Source: DATKUK01 sp035530655 (GTDB lineage: Bacteria; Planctomycetota; Phycisphaerae; UBA1845; DATKUK01). Taken from it: a stretch of 64,000 bases of DNA. The position numbers were made by a program, and so were the translations under genes. The stretch lies in NCBI GenBank assembly GCA_035530655.1, contig DATKUK010000067.1:1-64000 (forward strand), read 5' to 3'. Positions 43,878-53,603 of this stretch are shown one piece after another; position 1 is the stretch's first letter; each line of letters begins with the position of its first letter. The notes beneath the pieces were generated by a model. That model had not been told where the DNA came from. It made no database searches and saw only the letters and a program-made list of their open reading frames with translations.

Positions 43878-46800
43878 TCAGTCGCCTGGCGGCTCGAGGT
43901 CGGCGCCCAGCGGGGCAATCTGGGGCTGGCCACCCGTGTCCAACTCGCCCAGCTTCTGTCGGGCGTTGTCCTCGACCCGGCGATCCTCCGGCCTGATCGG
44001 GCCCGGCTGGCGCTTGCGACTCAGTTCGAGGGCCTTCTGCCAGCTTTGCCGCGCCAGATCGTGCAATCCGGCGCGGTAGGCTGCATCGCCCAGGTGATCA
44101 TAGATCACCGCGTCGAGCCCGTCGGGCGGTTCGGCCGCTTGCTGGAGATGCTCCAGCGCGGGATCGATCTGCCCTTTTTTGTACAGGAGCCACCCAATGC
44201 TATCAAGATAGGCGGCCTCCCGCGGCCGCTCGCCCAGGGCGAAGCGAATCATCTGCTCGGCCTGGTCGAGATTCCTGCCCGCATCGGCCCAGGTGTATCC
44301 CAGGTCGTTGGCGATGGTGGGGTCGTACGGATCGAGCGCGTGCAGTTCGACCAGGTACTGTTCGGCCAGATCGGTCCGCCCGGCGTGCTGATAGGCGGCC
44401 GACAGGAGCCGCAGCATGGCCGGGCGCAGGCGCGGCTCGTCCTCGATGATCTGCCTGGCTCGGTCGACGGCTTCGTCGTATTGCCGGGCGGCGATCAGCA
44501 GCCTGATCAACTCCTCGTCGAGGCGGCCGCCCGGCGCCTCCTGCATCAGGGCTCGCAGCTCGGCGACAGCGCGTTCGGGTTGTCGCGCGAGCGAGTAGGT
44601 CCGCACCAGCAGCCACCGGCGGTCCAACGCGTCACCGGTGTCGTGTACGAAGTTACGGCTCAGCTCGATCGCCTCGTCCGAGCGCCCAGCCAACAGCAGC
44701 GTCGTAACCAACTGGGCGTCGAGCCCGAAATCGTCGGGGTCTCGCTCAAGCCACTGGAGCAACTGAAGTTCGGCCAGTTCGTACCGCGACGCCTCGTTGT
44801 ATGTCGCCACCAGTTGCCGACGGAGGAAGTCGTCGGCGGGACTGTCGCGCAACCGCGCGCGCAGAAACTCGACGGCCTTGTCGAACTTGTTCTGCCTGCG
44901 CCACAGGTCCAGCAATCGCGTGACGGCTGCGCGGTCGAGCGAGCTATCGTCGAGATCCTCGAGCAGAAGTTGCTCGGCCTCGTCGTGTCGTCCGGCCAGC
45001 CGGTACACGTCGACGAGCATTAAGCGGTAGGTCTCGGCCGCGGCCGGCCCGATCAACGGCAGCAGTCGCTTGAGCGTTTCGGCGGCGCGTTCGTACTGCC
45101 GGTCGCCCGAGCAGATTCGTGCCTGGGCCGCCAGCCACTCGGGTCGATTGGGATGTTCGACCAGGAGCGACTCGAGCACGTCGAGAGCCAGTGTGTAGTC
45201 CATCCATGCAGCGTAGATGCTGACGAGGATTTCGCGTGCGCCTTGGTGTGCGGGGTCTGCCTGGAGGACTCGCCTGACTTGTTCGAACGCGGACTCGTAG
45301 CACCGGGCGACGACGAGACTTTCGGCCAGACGGTATCGCGTATCGATATCGTCGGGATGCTCATTGAGGATGACGGACAGGGCCTGCTGGTATTTCTTTC
45401 GATCGCGATGGACCTGGAAGGCCAGCAAGGCCGCACACCGGGACGGCACGGGACCCTTCGAACCGATCTGGGCGAAGACGGCCAGTTCTCGCTGAGCGCC
45501 GAACAGCTCGTTGCGCTCGACGAAGCTGCGCAACAGGGCTTCGCGAGCCCACTCGTCGTGACCGTCGATCGACAGAATGGCCAAGTACTGTCTCTCGGCC
45601 TCGGTTCGCATGCCGTGACGGGCATACAACTCAGCCAGCGCCCGTATAACACGGATCTGCCGTGGGTTCTCCCTCAAGGCCAATTGGTAATGGGCCTCGG
45701 CCTGGTCGAACCGATCAAGCCCGTCGAAGGCCTGGCCCAGACTGTAGTAGATACCACCGAGGTGATGGCCCTGTGCGAACGCCGATTGGCACAAGTCGAC
45801 GGCCGCCAACCATCTGCATTGGCGCAAGAAGAGCCTTGCCAGGACCAAGTAAGCGCCGGGCTGGTCGGGTGCCAACTCCACGCTGCGCCGCAATGCGGCT
45901 TCGGCGTCCATCCACGCGCCGCCGATCTGCTGGACGAGCCCCACCACGTAGTGCGTGGCGTAATCGTCGGCCTTGGCGCGTCGCATGTCGGGAAGGGCTT
46001 CAAGCAGCACGCCCGACGGCGATGGGCCAAGCAGTTCAGCCAGGATTCGCTCGGTTTCGGCATAGGCGTCGGGCGTTGCCCGGACGGCGTCGGCGACGAC
46101 CACCATTGCTTCAGGCGCTCGATCGGCGTGGGCTAGAGCGCGCGCCAGTCGCCAGTACCCTTCGGTGAACTGGGGATGGTGCTGAAGCACTTGGCGCAAG
46201 GTGTCGATTGTCTGTCGGGATTGCCCGCGTCGGTCGAGCAGATCCACGAGCACCAGCGCCAGTTCCGGCTGATCGGGGCGTTGCCCCACCTGCGTTTGGA
46301 GATCGGTGATCAGCTCATCAGCGCGTCCCGCCTGCTGATAGGTCCAGACCGCCAGTTCGATCGCCTCGTTGTCGGGGTACTCGCACAGCAGCGCCAGCAC
46401 TTCGGCGGCAGCCTGATCGGGCTGGTGGGCGCGGGCCAGGGCGCGGATGTAGTCGGCCCAGAGTGCGCGCTGCCGATCCGTTTGCTCGAGGGCATGCCGG
46501 TAGGCTTGGGCGGCCCGCACGTGCCAGCCGAGCCGGCTGTAGGACTGCCCGATTTGCTCGGCTACGCGCCAGGGCTCGCTCCGCAGAAGTCGCGCAAGTT
46601 CGGGGTGTTGGGCGGCCTGCGGCCGCAGTCGGCCCACGAGCTGCTGGTATTGAGTTAACTGATCGATGGCGGCCTTGAGGTAGCCTGCTTCCAGCAGCGA
46701 TCTGCCGAGGAACAGGTGGGCCAGCACCGTTTCCGCGTCGCGCGGGTCGGCGTCATGGCACATCAGGGCGAGCCGGAACTCGGTGATGGTTGTATCGTAT

Positions 46801-47318
46801 TCCTTCAGCCGCCAGGCGATGCGTCCGAGGATGGAATGGGCGGCTACCTGATCGGGGTCGAGCTCGGCGGCGTGCTGAAGGTTTTTGCGGGCCTCGGGCA
46901 GGTCTTCGGCCAGCCAGTAGCATCGGCCTAGCAACAGGTGCACGTCTACGCTTTGAGGATCGTGCCCGGCAGCTTGCCGCAGGGCGTCTATCGCCTCCTG
47001 GATGCGGTATTGGTTGAAGTAGTCGCGACCGGCCAGATACCACTTCAGCGCCTCGGTCGGTATTGAGCGATCCGGATCATAGGATGGCTGGCCAAGTGTG
47101 GGGGCAGGCTCGACCCGCTCCAGCGGGAGCGTCGCCTTGTCCGGATCGTAGGAGGGTTCGCCTGCGATGCTATCGGATACGAAGGTCGGCGGCGCCGTGG
47201 CACAGCCGCCTGGCAGAGACAGCCCGGCCAGTGTCGCGATTGTCACGACGCGCGCGCACACCCGGCGTTTTTGGCATCGCCCCCACAGCAATCGGGCCCG
47301 CGCCACTATGGCTGTCAT
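43878..47318 (-). CDS. Giant TPR-repeat exported protein (lipoprotein-like)
   Basis: This 1146-residue protein is made almost entirely of tetratricopeptide repeats. The N-terminus has a positive region, a hydrophobic core and Cys39 in LSLPGGC, so export with lipid anchoring is possible, although the lipobox is not canonical. Two PSYDPD repeats precede the TPR array, which begins near residue 75 (EALKWYLAGRDYFNQYRIQEAIDALRQAA) and continues to about 1085. ATG at 47318 overlaps the hisG stop (ATGA). It resembles the large TPR proteins associated with exopolysaccharide export or C-terminal sorting systems. No partner gene lies beside it, so its role is inferred only from architecture. Confidence 0.85.
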   Translation of the reverse strand: MTAIVARARLLWGRCQKRRVCARVVTIATLAGLSLPGGCATAPPTFVSDSIAGEPSYDPDKATLPLERVEPAPTLGQPSYDPDRSIPTEALKWYLAGRDYFNQYRIQEAIDALRQAAGHDPQSVDVHLLLGRCYWLAEDLPEARKNLQHAAELDPDQVAAHSILGRIAWRLKEYDTTITEFRLALMCHDADPRDAETVLAHLFLGRSLLEAGYLKAAIDQLTQYQQLVGRLRPQAAQHPELARLLRSEPWRVAEQIGQSYSRLGWHVRAAQAYRHALEQTDRQRALWADYIRALARAHQPDQAAAEVLALLCEYPDNEAIELAVWTYQQAGRADELITDLQTQVGQRPDQPELALVLVDLLDRRGQSRQTIDTLRQVLQHHPQFTEGYWRLARALAHADRAPEAMVVVADAVRATPDAYAETERILAELLGPSPSGVLLEALPDMRRAKADDYATHYVVGLVQQIGGAWMDAEAALRRSVELAPDQPGAYLVLARLFLRQCRWLAAVDLCQSAFAQGHHLGGIYYSLGQAFDGLDRFDQAEAHYQLALRENPRQIRVIRALAELYARHGMRTEAERQYLAILSIDGHDEWAREALLRSFVERNELFGAQRELAVFAQIGSKGPVPSRCAALLAFQVHRDRKKYQQALSVILNEHPDDIDTRYRLAESLVVARCYESAFEQVRRVLQADPAHQGAREILVSIYAAWMDYTLALDVLESLLVEHPNRPEWLAAQARICSGDRQYERAAETLKRLLPLIGPAAAETYRLMLVDVYRLAGRHDEAEQLLLEDLDDSSLDRAAVTRLLDLWRRQNKFDKAVEFLRARLRDSPADDFLRRQLVATYNEASRYELAELQLLQWLERDPDDFGLDAQLVTTLLLAGRSDEAIELSRNFVHDTGDALDRRWLLVRTYSLARQPERAVAELRALMQEAPGGRLDEELIRLLIAARQYDEAVDRARQIIEDEPRLRPAMLRLLSAAYQHAGRTDLAEQYLVELHALDPYDPTIANDLGYTWADAGRNLDQAEQMIRFALGERPREAAYLDSIGWLLYKKGQIDPALEHLQQAAEPPDGLDAVIYDHLGDAAYRAGLHDLARQSWQKALELSRKRQPGPIRPEDRRVEDNARQKLGELDTGGQPQIAPLGADLEPPGD

Positions 47319-48205
47319 GGAATGATCTTGTTCAGAGGATACGTGATGATGCCTGAAGCACCGGCGCGCTTGAGTTCGGGGATCAGCTCCCGCTCGAGGC
47401 GTTCCTCCAGGATCACCTCGACAGCCACGTAGTCCTGGTCGGCCAAGGCCGAGACGGTGGGTGATTTCTCGGCCGGGAGCAGCTTCACGACCGATTCGAG
47501 GTCCTTGCGGGCCACGTTCATTTTGAGGCCCACCTTCTGGCGGGCTTCGATTGCCCCTCGGAGCTGCATCGCCAGGTCTTCGATCTTCCGTCTTTTCCAC
47601 GGGTCGGCCCATGCCCGGTGATTGGCGATGAGGCGTGTGGTGGAACAAAGCACCTCGCCGACCTCGCGGAGGTTATTGGCCCGAAGCGAAGAACCGGTCT
47701 CGGTCAGTTCAACAATCCCATCCAACAGCCGGGCTTTAACCTCGGTGGCGCCCCAACTGAACTCGACGCGGACGTTGACCTTCTGCTCGGCGAAGAAGCG
47801 TTTGACGACGTTGACCAACTCGGTGGCTACGATGCCTCCCTCCAGATCCCTGGCGTTTTGCACCTTGGACTCGGCTGGGACCGCCAGCACCCATCGGGCC
47901 GGGCGTGAGGTAGCCTTGGAGTAGGCCAACTCGCAGACCTCCACGACATCGCTCTCGTTTTCGCATATCCAGTCGTAACCGGTCAGGCCCATATCGACCA
48001 CGCCGGATTCGACGTACCGGCTCATTTCCTGTGCGCGGAACATGACGCAGGACAGGCTGTCGTCGTCAATTTGGGGGAAGTAGCTTCGACTGGAGTTGCT
48101 GATATCGTAGCCTGCGCGGTGAAAGAGGTCGATCGTGGAGTCGGCGAGTGACCCTTTGGGGATTCCGATTCTTACCATGTTCTGCACGTTCCGGCTGGTA
48201 GTCAT
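47315..48205 (-). CDS. hisG: ATP phosphoribosyltransferase, long form
   Basis: This 296-residue enzyme catalyses the first step of histidine synthesis, joining PRPP to ATP. IGIPKGSLADSTIDLF, GVVDMGLTGYDW and ELTETGSSLRANNLREV are family motifs. The C-terminal regulatory domain (residues about 220-296) identifies the long, histidine-inhibited hexameric form. It overlaps neighbours at both ends by ATGA. Finding hisG inside a nusA-infB operon, apart from other his genes, is unusual. Met10 is an alternative start. Confidence 0.95.
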   Translation of the reverse strand: MTTSRNVQNMVRIGIPKGSLADSTIDLFHRAGYDISNSSRSYFPQIDDDSLSCVMFRAQEMSRYVESGVVDMGLTGYDWICENESDVVEVCELAYSKATSRPARWVLAVPAESKVQNARDLEGGIVATELVNVVKRFFAEQKVNVRVEFSWGATEVKARLLDGIVELTETGSSLRANNLREVGEVLCSTTRLIANHRAWADPWKRRKIEDLAMQLRGAIEARQKVGLKMNVARKDLESVVKLLPAEKSPTVSALADQDYVAVEVILEERLERELIPELKRAGASGIITYPLNKIIP

Positions 48206-48903
48206 TTGTTTTTCCTGCTGGCGGCTGACCGCTTGGTGTTGGAGGCTCTCTTGGTCTTTTTTCTCCTGGTCACGCCGGCCGTCTTCTTAAGTCGCGGTTT
48301 GCTGGTGGCCGCCACCCGTCGCATGAGCATGTAAAAAGCGTACGCGTCATCGGCGGCGATGTTACGTTCGAGGAACGCCTGAACGTCCGCCACATCGGCA
48401 TCGGGATCGACGAGTTCCTGTCTGCGCAGATACGCCAGCAGGTGTTCGTCTACGGGTATGGCGTGGCCTCCCACGCTGACGAGCATGACCCGAGCGAGGG
48501 TACAGGCGTCGACGCCCGGCAACTTCTGTAGGTATTCCTTGGCGTCGCGGCGAGTCTTGTCGCGCAAGAAGGTCAGATCCAGTTCATGCTGTCGGTTGAA
48601 GATCTCGTTGAGAATGCTGTTGATGTCGCGTGCCTTTTCGAGCGCGTTGGGGAAATCCCCGCCCAGAAGCTGGACCATCTCGCGGGGCGACGCAACGCGA
48701 AGCTCGTTGAGATCGACCGTTCCTTCCTGCAGGCTTTTCATGGCCGCGGTGGCGGCCGTCTCGGTCGTGCTACGCGCCAACACGCCGAGCAGCAACTGCT
48801 CGATGGGGTCAGCCAGGGAGTCATGCTTGGGCTTGCCGTGCTGACGCACCAGGCGATTGAAAACGCGCTTCACTTTCTTGGCATACTGCGAACCATGCTT
48901 CAT
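48202..48903 (-). CDS. HhH-GPD / endonuclease III-like protein without iron-sulfur cluster
   Basis: This 233-residue protein has the helix-hairpin-helix GPD fold of DNA base-excision glycosylases. The hairpin is LQKLPGVDACTLARVML and the conserved Asp is in IPVDEHLLAYLRR. The Lys normally found in the hairpin of bifunctional glycosylase/lyases is replaced (VDACT), and the C-terminal four-cysteine cluster loop is absent. Instead a strongly basic tail (RRKKTKRASNTKRSAASRK) follows. The start overlaps the rbfA stop (ATGA). It may be a monofunctional glycosylase or a non-catalytic nucleic-acid-binding derivative. Confidence 0.82.
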   Translation of the reverse strand: MKHGSQYAKKVKRVFNRLVRQHGKPKHDSLADPIEQLLLGVLARSTTETAATAAMKSLQEGTVDLNELRVASPREMVQLLGGDFPNALEKARDINSILNEIFNRQHELDLTFLRDKTRRDAKEYLQKLPGVDACTLARVMLVSVGGHAIPVDEHLLAYLRRQELVDPDADVADVQAFLERNIAADDAYAFYMLMRRVAATSKPRLKKTAGVTRRKKTKRASNTKRSAASRKNK

Positions 48904-49313
48904 GCCGATTCTCCCGGGGGCTGTGAATCGGAGTGCGGGGCCTGCGGGTCGTCCGACTGTCTCTGATCGAGCTCTGCCATCGCTTGGTCGATCAGTCGGA
49001 GCGTCTCGAAGCCTCTCTTGATGGACTGGTCTAACTTGAAGCGAAGGGCCGGGCATTGGCGTATCGCCAGGGCCCGCGACAGGAGCGACTGAAGGCGTCC
49101 CTGCGCGTGTTGCAGACCGGCGATCGTCGTGCGTTGCTCGCCCTCGCTGCCCATCACGCTGACCCACACGGTGGCGAATTGAAGGTCGCCGCTGATCTCG
49201 ACGCGTGTGATGCTGGTCATAGGGGAGATGCGCGGGTCGTGAAGCTGCTGCGCGATCGCCTCGCCGACGACCCGTCGGACGACACTGGCCACTTTTTCCT
49301 GCCGCCTTGACAT
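48900..49313 (-). CDS. rbfA: Ribosome-binding factor A
   Basis: This 137-residue KH-like protein matures the 30S subunit, acting on the 16S rRNA 5' end. Its family features are RRVVGEAIAQQLHDPRI, TSITRVEISGDLQFATVWVSV and RQCPALRFKLDQSIKRG. It sits in the conserved nusA-infB-rbfA context, 22 nt after ylxP. A Ser/Asp/Gln-rich tail follows the core. Confidence 0.94.
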   Translation of the reverse strand: MSRRQEKVASVVRRVVGEAIAQQLHDPRISPMTSITRVEISGDLQFATVWVSVMGSEGEQRTTIAGLQHAQGRLQSLLSRALAIRQCPALRFKLDQSIKRGFETLRLIDQAMAELDQRQSDDPQAPHSDSQPPGESA

Positions 49314-49335
49314 CCTGCGCCTCTTCGCCGGTGGG

Positions 49336-49632
49336 TCAGTCCCACTGACCGGTCAGAACGTTTACCCGATAGTCCACCAGCGTAGCCGACCGCGCCATTC
49401 GCAGCTCATCGACGATTTTGTCGAGGCAACTCTGCACAAAGCGCGAGTCGTTAGCTACCATGGCCACAGCCAACACAGCTCCTTGCCGCTGATCCAGGCG
49501 GTCCACCTCTGCAACGGAGACCTTGTGGCGACTGATAATGCGGTCCTTAACACTTTTGATCACGCGTCGCTTGTCCTTGAGGGTAACGGCCTCGAGGATC
49601 GCCAATTCCGCCCGCAGTACACCTACGACCAT
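49336..49632 (-). CDS. ylxP: DUF503 / YlxP-family protein
   Basis: This 98-residue protein matches the small DUF503 family often encoded between infB and rbfA (VGVLRAELAILEAVTLKDKRRVIKSVKDR at the N-terminus, then FVQSCLDKIVDEL). The family has been suggested to take part in ribosome or RNA processing. The biochemical role is not settled. Confidence 0.92.
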   Translation of the reverse strand: MVVGVLRAELAILEAVTLKDKRRVIKSVKDRIISRHKVSVAEVDRLDQRQGAVLAVAMVANDSRFVQSCLDKIVDELRMARSATLVDYRVNVLTGQWD

Positions 49633-49650
49633 GGAAGGTTCCTCTGGCCG

Positions 49651-50763
49651 CTATCGTAGGGCAAGCGCGAGCGGCGACGAGTGGTCCACCGCCGCGTGCC
49701 GCGACTGGAGCTTCTTAGGCCAGATCTCGCCGTTGGGCTGGACCTGAAACACCACAGGAGTCTCCTGCGAGCCGGGCTGCCAGACCACCTTGCCCATCAA
49801 ACGCAGGGCTTCGATCAGTGTTCCCGCATCTTCTTTCACTCCGTAGATTTCTTTGAGCTCGTACTCGGCGTATTGGCTGTCGAACTGAAACTGTTTGTCC
49901 TTCGGGGCATGGCCGAGGTAATCCTCAACTGGCTGATCGGGCACGAACAGGGCGATAACCGAAGACCATTCCTTGTTGCGCAGCACCGCTTCGTAGGTGC
50001 GGTAGATGAGAGGCGGACCATACCCGCGGTCGTTAATGCCTACTCCGTCGGCGTCATCGTAGACGAAATAGTCAACGTCTGAACGGCCCTTGTCCTGGAC
50101 CTGAACGCGAAACTCTCTGTAGCCTGGCCAGCCCTGCAAAGGCGGCGCGCTCATGGAGAATTCAAAGCCGATGCGATATCGGCCTGGCTTCTGCTTGTCC
50201 AGGACCTTGGGGGTCGATCCGACCAGCAGCTCGCCGTTTCGGGTGGGGTTGGCTTCGAGGGATTCGCCCTCCTTGACTTCGCTTAAGTAGATTTTGGCTC
50301 CGCTGGGCACCGACAGGAGGACCAGTCCGGCCTCGCCCATCTTTAATTCGCTACAGTTGCTATATGGATTCTTGGCTGATCCCGGGGAGCCCGGCTCCTG
50401 GTCGCGGCTGGCCCTGCGTTGCTGGGGGGACGTTTGAGGTTCGGCCTTTTCGCCCGGAAGGCGTGCCAGAACCAGACGGAGCCCCAACACCACCGCAATC
50501 ACGGCGACACCGAGGTACGTCACCCCCAACAGGGCCTTGACCAGCCCGGTGGGTGCTCGAACGCCCCGTCGCCCCATCCGAGGCGTGACGGGCCGCGGCG
50601 CGACACGGGGCGCCCCCTGAGCCTCGGCAAACAGCTCGTCCGACGCGTCGTCAGGGTAGGGAACCTCCACCATCTGGCCGCAGTAGGTGCATTTGACGGT
50701 TTTCCCCGCGTCGCTGTCCTTGGCTCTGACGGAATGGCCACATGCCGCCCTGAACTCGATCAT
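49651..50763 (-). CDS. Zinc-ribbon, single-TM, PEGA-like protein in the infB operon
   Basis: This 370-residue protein is inserted between infB and ylxP. It opens with a zinc-ribbon-like CGHSVRAKDSDAGKTVKCTYC, then has a linker, one transmembrane segment (about residues 78-98) and an outer domain of about 250 residues. That domain includes a PEGA-like strand pattern (LVLLSVPSGAKIYLSEVKEG). The layout of cytoplasmic zinc ribbon, membrane helix and outer domain is common in planctomycete hypothetical proteins. The Met at 50763 follows CAGGAAA; upstream in-frame codons run towards infB but do not add a domain. Function unknown. Confidence 0.72.
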   Translation of the reverse strand: MIEFRAACGHSVRAKDSDAGKTVKCTYCGQMVEVPYPDDASDELFAEAQGAPRVAPRPVTPRMGRRGVRAPTGLVKALLGVTYLGVAVIAVVLGLRLVLARLPGEKAEPQTSPQQRRASRDQEPGSPGSAKNPYSNCSELKMGEAGLVLLSVPSGAKIYLSEVKEGESLEANPTRNGELLVGSTPKVLDKQKPGRYRIGFEFSMSAPPLQGWPGYREFRVQVQDKGRSDVDYFVYDDADGVGINDRGYGPPLIYRTYEAVLRNKEWSSVIALFVPDQPVEDYLGHAPKDKQFQFDSQYAEYELKEIYGVKEDAGTLIEALRLMGKVVWQPGSQETPVVFQVQPNGEIWPKKLQSRHAAVDHSSPLALALR

Positions 50764-50876
50764 TTTCCTGTCGCTCCGGGGGTTCGCCCTTGAAGGCGAT
50801 CCGCCGTTGGTGCCCGGCGTGGCCGACGAGAGCCTTGGCGGCAACCGTCGCCAGGCCGATTGTGTCGGCCGACGCT

Positions 50877-53603
50877 CTAGAGAGACCGGGCGTGCTCCAC
50901 CACCTCGTACGCCTCGATGACGTCGCCAGGCTTAACGTCGTCAAACCCCGCAACCTTGATCCCGCATTCGAAACCTGTCCTTACCTCACGTGCGTCATCC
51001 TTGAACCGCTTGAGCGAACCGATCTCGGCGTTGTCTCGGACGATCCTCCCGTCGCGGACGATGCGCACGCGGAAGTTGCGGGCGACCAACCCGTCGCTGA
51101 CCATGCACCCGGCAATGGTGCCCACGCGGGAGATATTGAAGATCTCGCGGACTTCAGCTCGCCCGCGTGTCTCGATGCGCTGCTCGGGTGCCAGCATGCC
51201 CTCCAAAGCCTGCCTGACATCCTCCATGAGTTCATAGATTACCTGATAGAGCCGAATCTGGACGCCGAGGTTGTCGGCGAGTTGCCGAGCGCGGTCCTCG
51301 GCGACGACACCGAAGCCGACGACGACTGCGGATGAGGCCTGCGCCAACACCACGTCGCCTTCGGTGATTGCGCCGACGCCCACGTGCAGGATGCGCAGGC
51401 GAACGTCCTCGCTGGGCAAGTCGCCGAGTTGCTGTCGAATGACGTCCACCGAGCCCTGCACGTCGGCGCGGACGATGACGTTCAACTCAGGCACCTCACC
51501 GGCTTCCTGCTGGGCGACCAGGTCGGCCAACGTCTTGGGCTTGGCGGTGGCTGTCAGTGACTCCTGACGCAACTGCTGACGTCGTTCCTGGGCGACAACC
51601 TTGGCCCGCTTGAGGTTGTCGAGGCGGTACCACTTGTCGCCTGCCTCGGGAAGCACATCCAGGCCACTGACCGCCACAGGTACAGAGGGGCCGGCCTGCT
51701 TGACCCGGCGCCCGCGGTCATCACGCAGATCTCGCAGGCGACCGGAGGCGGGGCCGGCAACCAGCACGTCTCCTTCGCGAAGCGTGCCGTCCTGGATCAG
51801 CAGGGTGGCGACCGCCCCGCGCCCCGCTGCCATGGATGCCTCCACTACGACGCCCAGAGCAGGAACGGTTGCGTCGGCCCGAAGTTCCATCAACTCCGCC
51901 ATGGTGTGCAGGTGCTCCAGCAGTTGGTCGACACCTTCTCCGGTCGTGGCGCTGGTCTTGATCACGTCGACGTCGCCGCCCCATTCCTGAGGAACGAGGT
52001 TATGTTCAGACAGTTGGCTGTAGACGCGATTGATATCGAGCCCGGGCAGATCAATCTTGTTCAGCGCCACCAGAATGGGCACCTCCGCGGCGCGGGCGTG
52101 GTTGATTGCCTCGATGGTCTGGGGCATCACGCCATCGCCGGCGGCCACCACCAGCACGACGATATCCGTCATGCGGGCGCCGCGGGCGCGCATAGCCGTG
52201 AAGGCCTCGTGCCCGGGGGTATCGATGAAGGTTACCCGCACCTCGCCGCGCTCGACCACATAGGCGCCGATGTGCTGGGTGATGCCTCCGGCCTCGCCCT
52301 CCACGACAGCGGTGCGCCGAATCCGGTCCAGCAACGACGTCTTGCCGTGATCCACGTGTCCCATCAGCGTCACGACGGGTGGACGAGTCTGCGAGTTCTT
52401 CCGCTCGATTCGCTGGTACTCTTCCATGAGGGCGTCGGTGGCCGACAGCGGTTTGACGATGTCCAACTCGACGCCGAAATCCAGGGCGATCAGCTCGGCG
52501 ACATCCGACTCAATGGTCTGATTCACCGTGGCGAAGACACCATGCTCCATCAGCTTGGGCATGACGCGAGCCTGGCCAATACCGGTAGCCTCGCAGAACT
52601 CCCGGACGGTCACCGGTTCGGTGACGATGGCCTTTCCCTTCCTGCCTGGCATAGCCAAAGTCGGTGCGGTGGCCGCCCGGCGCGCCTGCGTTACCCGACG
52701 ATGGCGCATCGCCCCGCCGGTGGCGGCGGCAAGGCGCTCCTCGCGCTCGATCAGATCCTGATCTCGCCATTCCTTCACTCCGTTGCCGACCCCACTGGCC
52801 CGCGCGCTGCGGCGCGGGTGTACGCGCGGCTTGCCCCGACCGCGGCCTTCCGCGGGACCTTCGACATCGCGTCGGCCGGTCCGTGCCTTGCCTTGCCGCG
52901 TCGACGGTTTGCCGGAGGTCGGATCGATGGCCTCGCCGATCTCGGGGACACTCGGGGCGGGCCGTCTTGGCGGCCGACGCTCGACGAACCGTTCGGGCTG
53001 CTCGATGCGGACCACGCGTGGGCCCTGCAGGACCGCCGGGGCCGGTATATTCTGCGGGCCGACCGGGGTGACGGGCTCGGACTCGGCGGGCTCAGGTTCG
53101 GCCTGTTCAGGCTCAGCAGGCTTGGCCTCGGGCGCGGGTGCCTTGGCCGCGGCCCGTTGGGGCAGCTCGGTTTCGGCAGGCGCCGGCGCCTCAGCCGGCG
53201 GCGGGGCCGCTTCGGCTGGCGGCGCTTCGACCTCGACGGCGACGGGCGGAGCCTCTTCGGCCAAGACCGGGGCAGCGGGCTCTTCGGCCGCGGGCTTCTC
53301 GAGCGGCGCCTCGGTAGGTGTCGCCTCGTCCTTGTCGGGCTCCGCTGCTTTCTTACAGCGGGTAGGCGCCGTGGCCTTTTTCTTGCGGCGGACTTTAGTC
53401 AGGTCGACGCGGTCGGCCGTTTCCACCGTCGTGGCGTGAGTTCCCTCGCTGAACCATTCACGAATAGTGGCTTCGAGTCCAGCCGACAGCGTGGACATGT
53501 GGTTCTTGACCAGGACGTCCTCGGCCTTGCATTTCTCAAGGATGGCCTTGCTGGATACACCGAGCTCTTTGGCCAGTTGATGTACACGTGTCTTTTCAGC
53601 CAA
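50877..53603 (-). CDS. infB: Translation initiation factor IF-2
   Basis: This 908-residue GTPase brings initiator tRNA to the ribosome. The N-terminal IF2_N domain (TRVHQLAKELGVSSKAILEKC) is followed by a Pro/Ala/Glu-rich linker of about 200 residues and then the G domain with GHVDHGKT, DTPGHEAF and NKID motifs, and domains II-IV. TTG at 53603 is taken as the start because AAGGGAG lies 8 nt upstream and the conserved domain begins at once; the frame continues to 53750 without homology. The 204-nt gap to nusA holds no YlxR or L7Ae gene, only an inverted GGCCC/GGGCC repeat. Confidence 0.96.
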   Translation of the reverse strand: MAEKTRVHQLAKELGVSSKAILEKCKAEDVLVKNHMSTLSAGLEATIREWFSEGTHATTVETADRVDLTKVRRKKKATAPTRCKKAAEPDKDEATPTEAPLEKPAAEEPAAPVLAEEAPPVAVEVEAPPAEAAPPPAEAPAPAETELPQRAAAKAPAPEAKPAEPEQAEPEPAESEPVTPVGPQNIPAPAVLQGPRVVRIEQPERFVERRPPRRPAPSVPEIGEAIDPTSGKPSTRQGKARTGRRDVEGPAEGRGRGKPRVHPRRSARASGVGNGVKEWRDQDLIEREERLAAATGGAMRHRRVTQARRAATAPTLAMPGRKGKAIVTEPVTVREFCEATGIGQARVMPKLMEHGVFATVNQTIESDVAELIALDFGVELDIVKPLSATDALMEEYQRIERKNSQTRPPVVTLMGHVDHGKTSLLDRIRRTAVVEGEAGGITQHIGAYVVERGEVRVTFIDTPGHEAFTAMRARGARMTDIVVLVVAAGDGVMPQTIEAINHARAAEVPILVALNKIDLPGLDINRVYSQLSEHNLVPQEWGGDVDVIKTSATTGEGVDQLLEHLHTMAELMELRADATVPALGVVVEASMAAGRGAVATLLIQDGTLREGDVLVAGPASGRLRDLRDDRGRRVKQAGPSVPVAVSGLDVLPEAGDKWYRLDNLKRAKVVAQERRQQLRQESLTATAKPKTLADLVAQQEAGEVPELNVIVRADVQGSVDVIRQQLGDLPSEDVRLRILHVGVGAITEGDVVLAQASSAVVVGFGVVAEDRARQLADNLGVQIRLYQVIYELMEDVRQALEGMLAPEQRIETRGRAEVREIFNISRVGTIAGCMVSDGLVARNFRVRIVRDGRIVRDNAEIGSLKRFKDDAREVRTGFECGIKVAGFDDVKPGDVIEAYEVVEHARSL

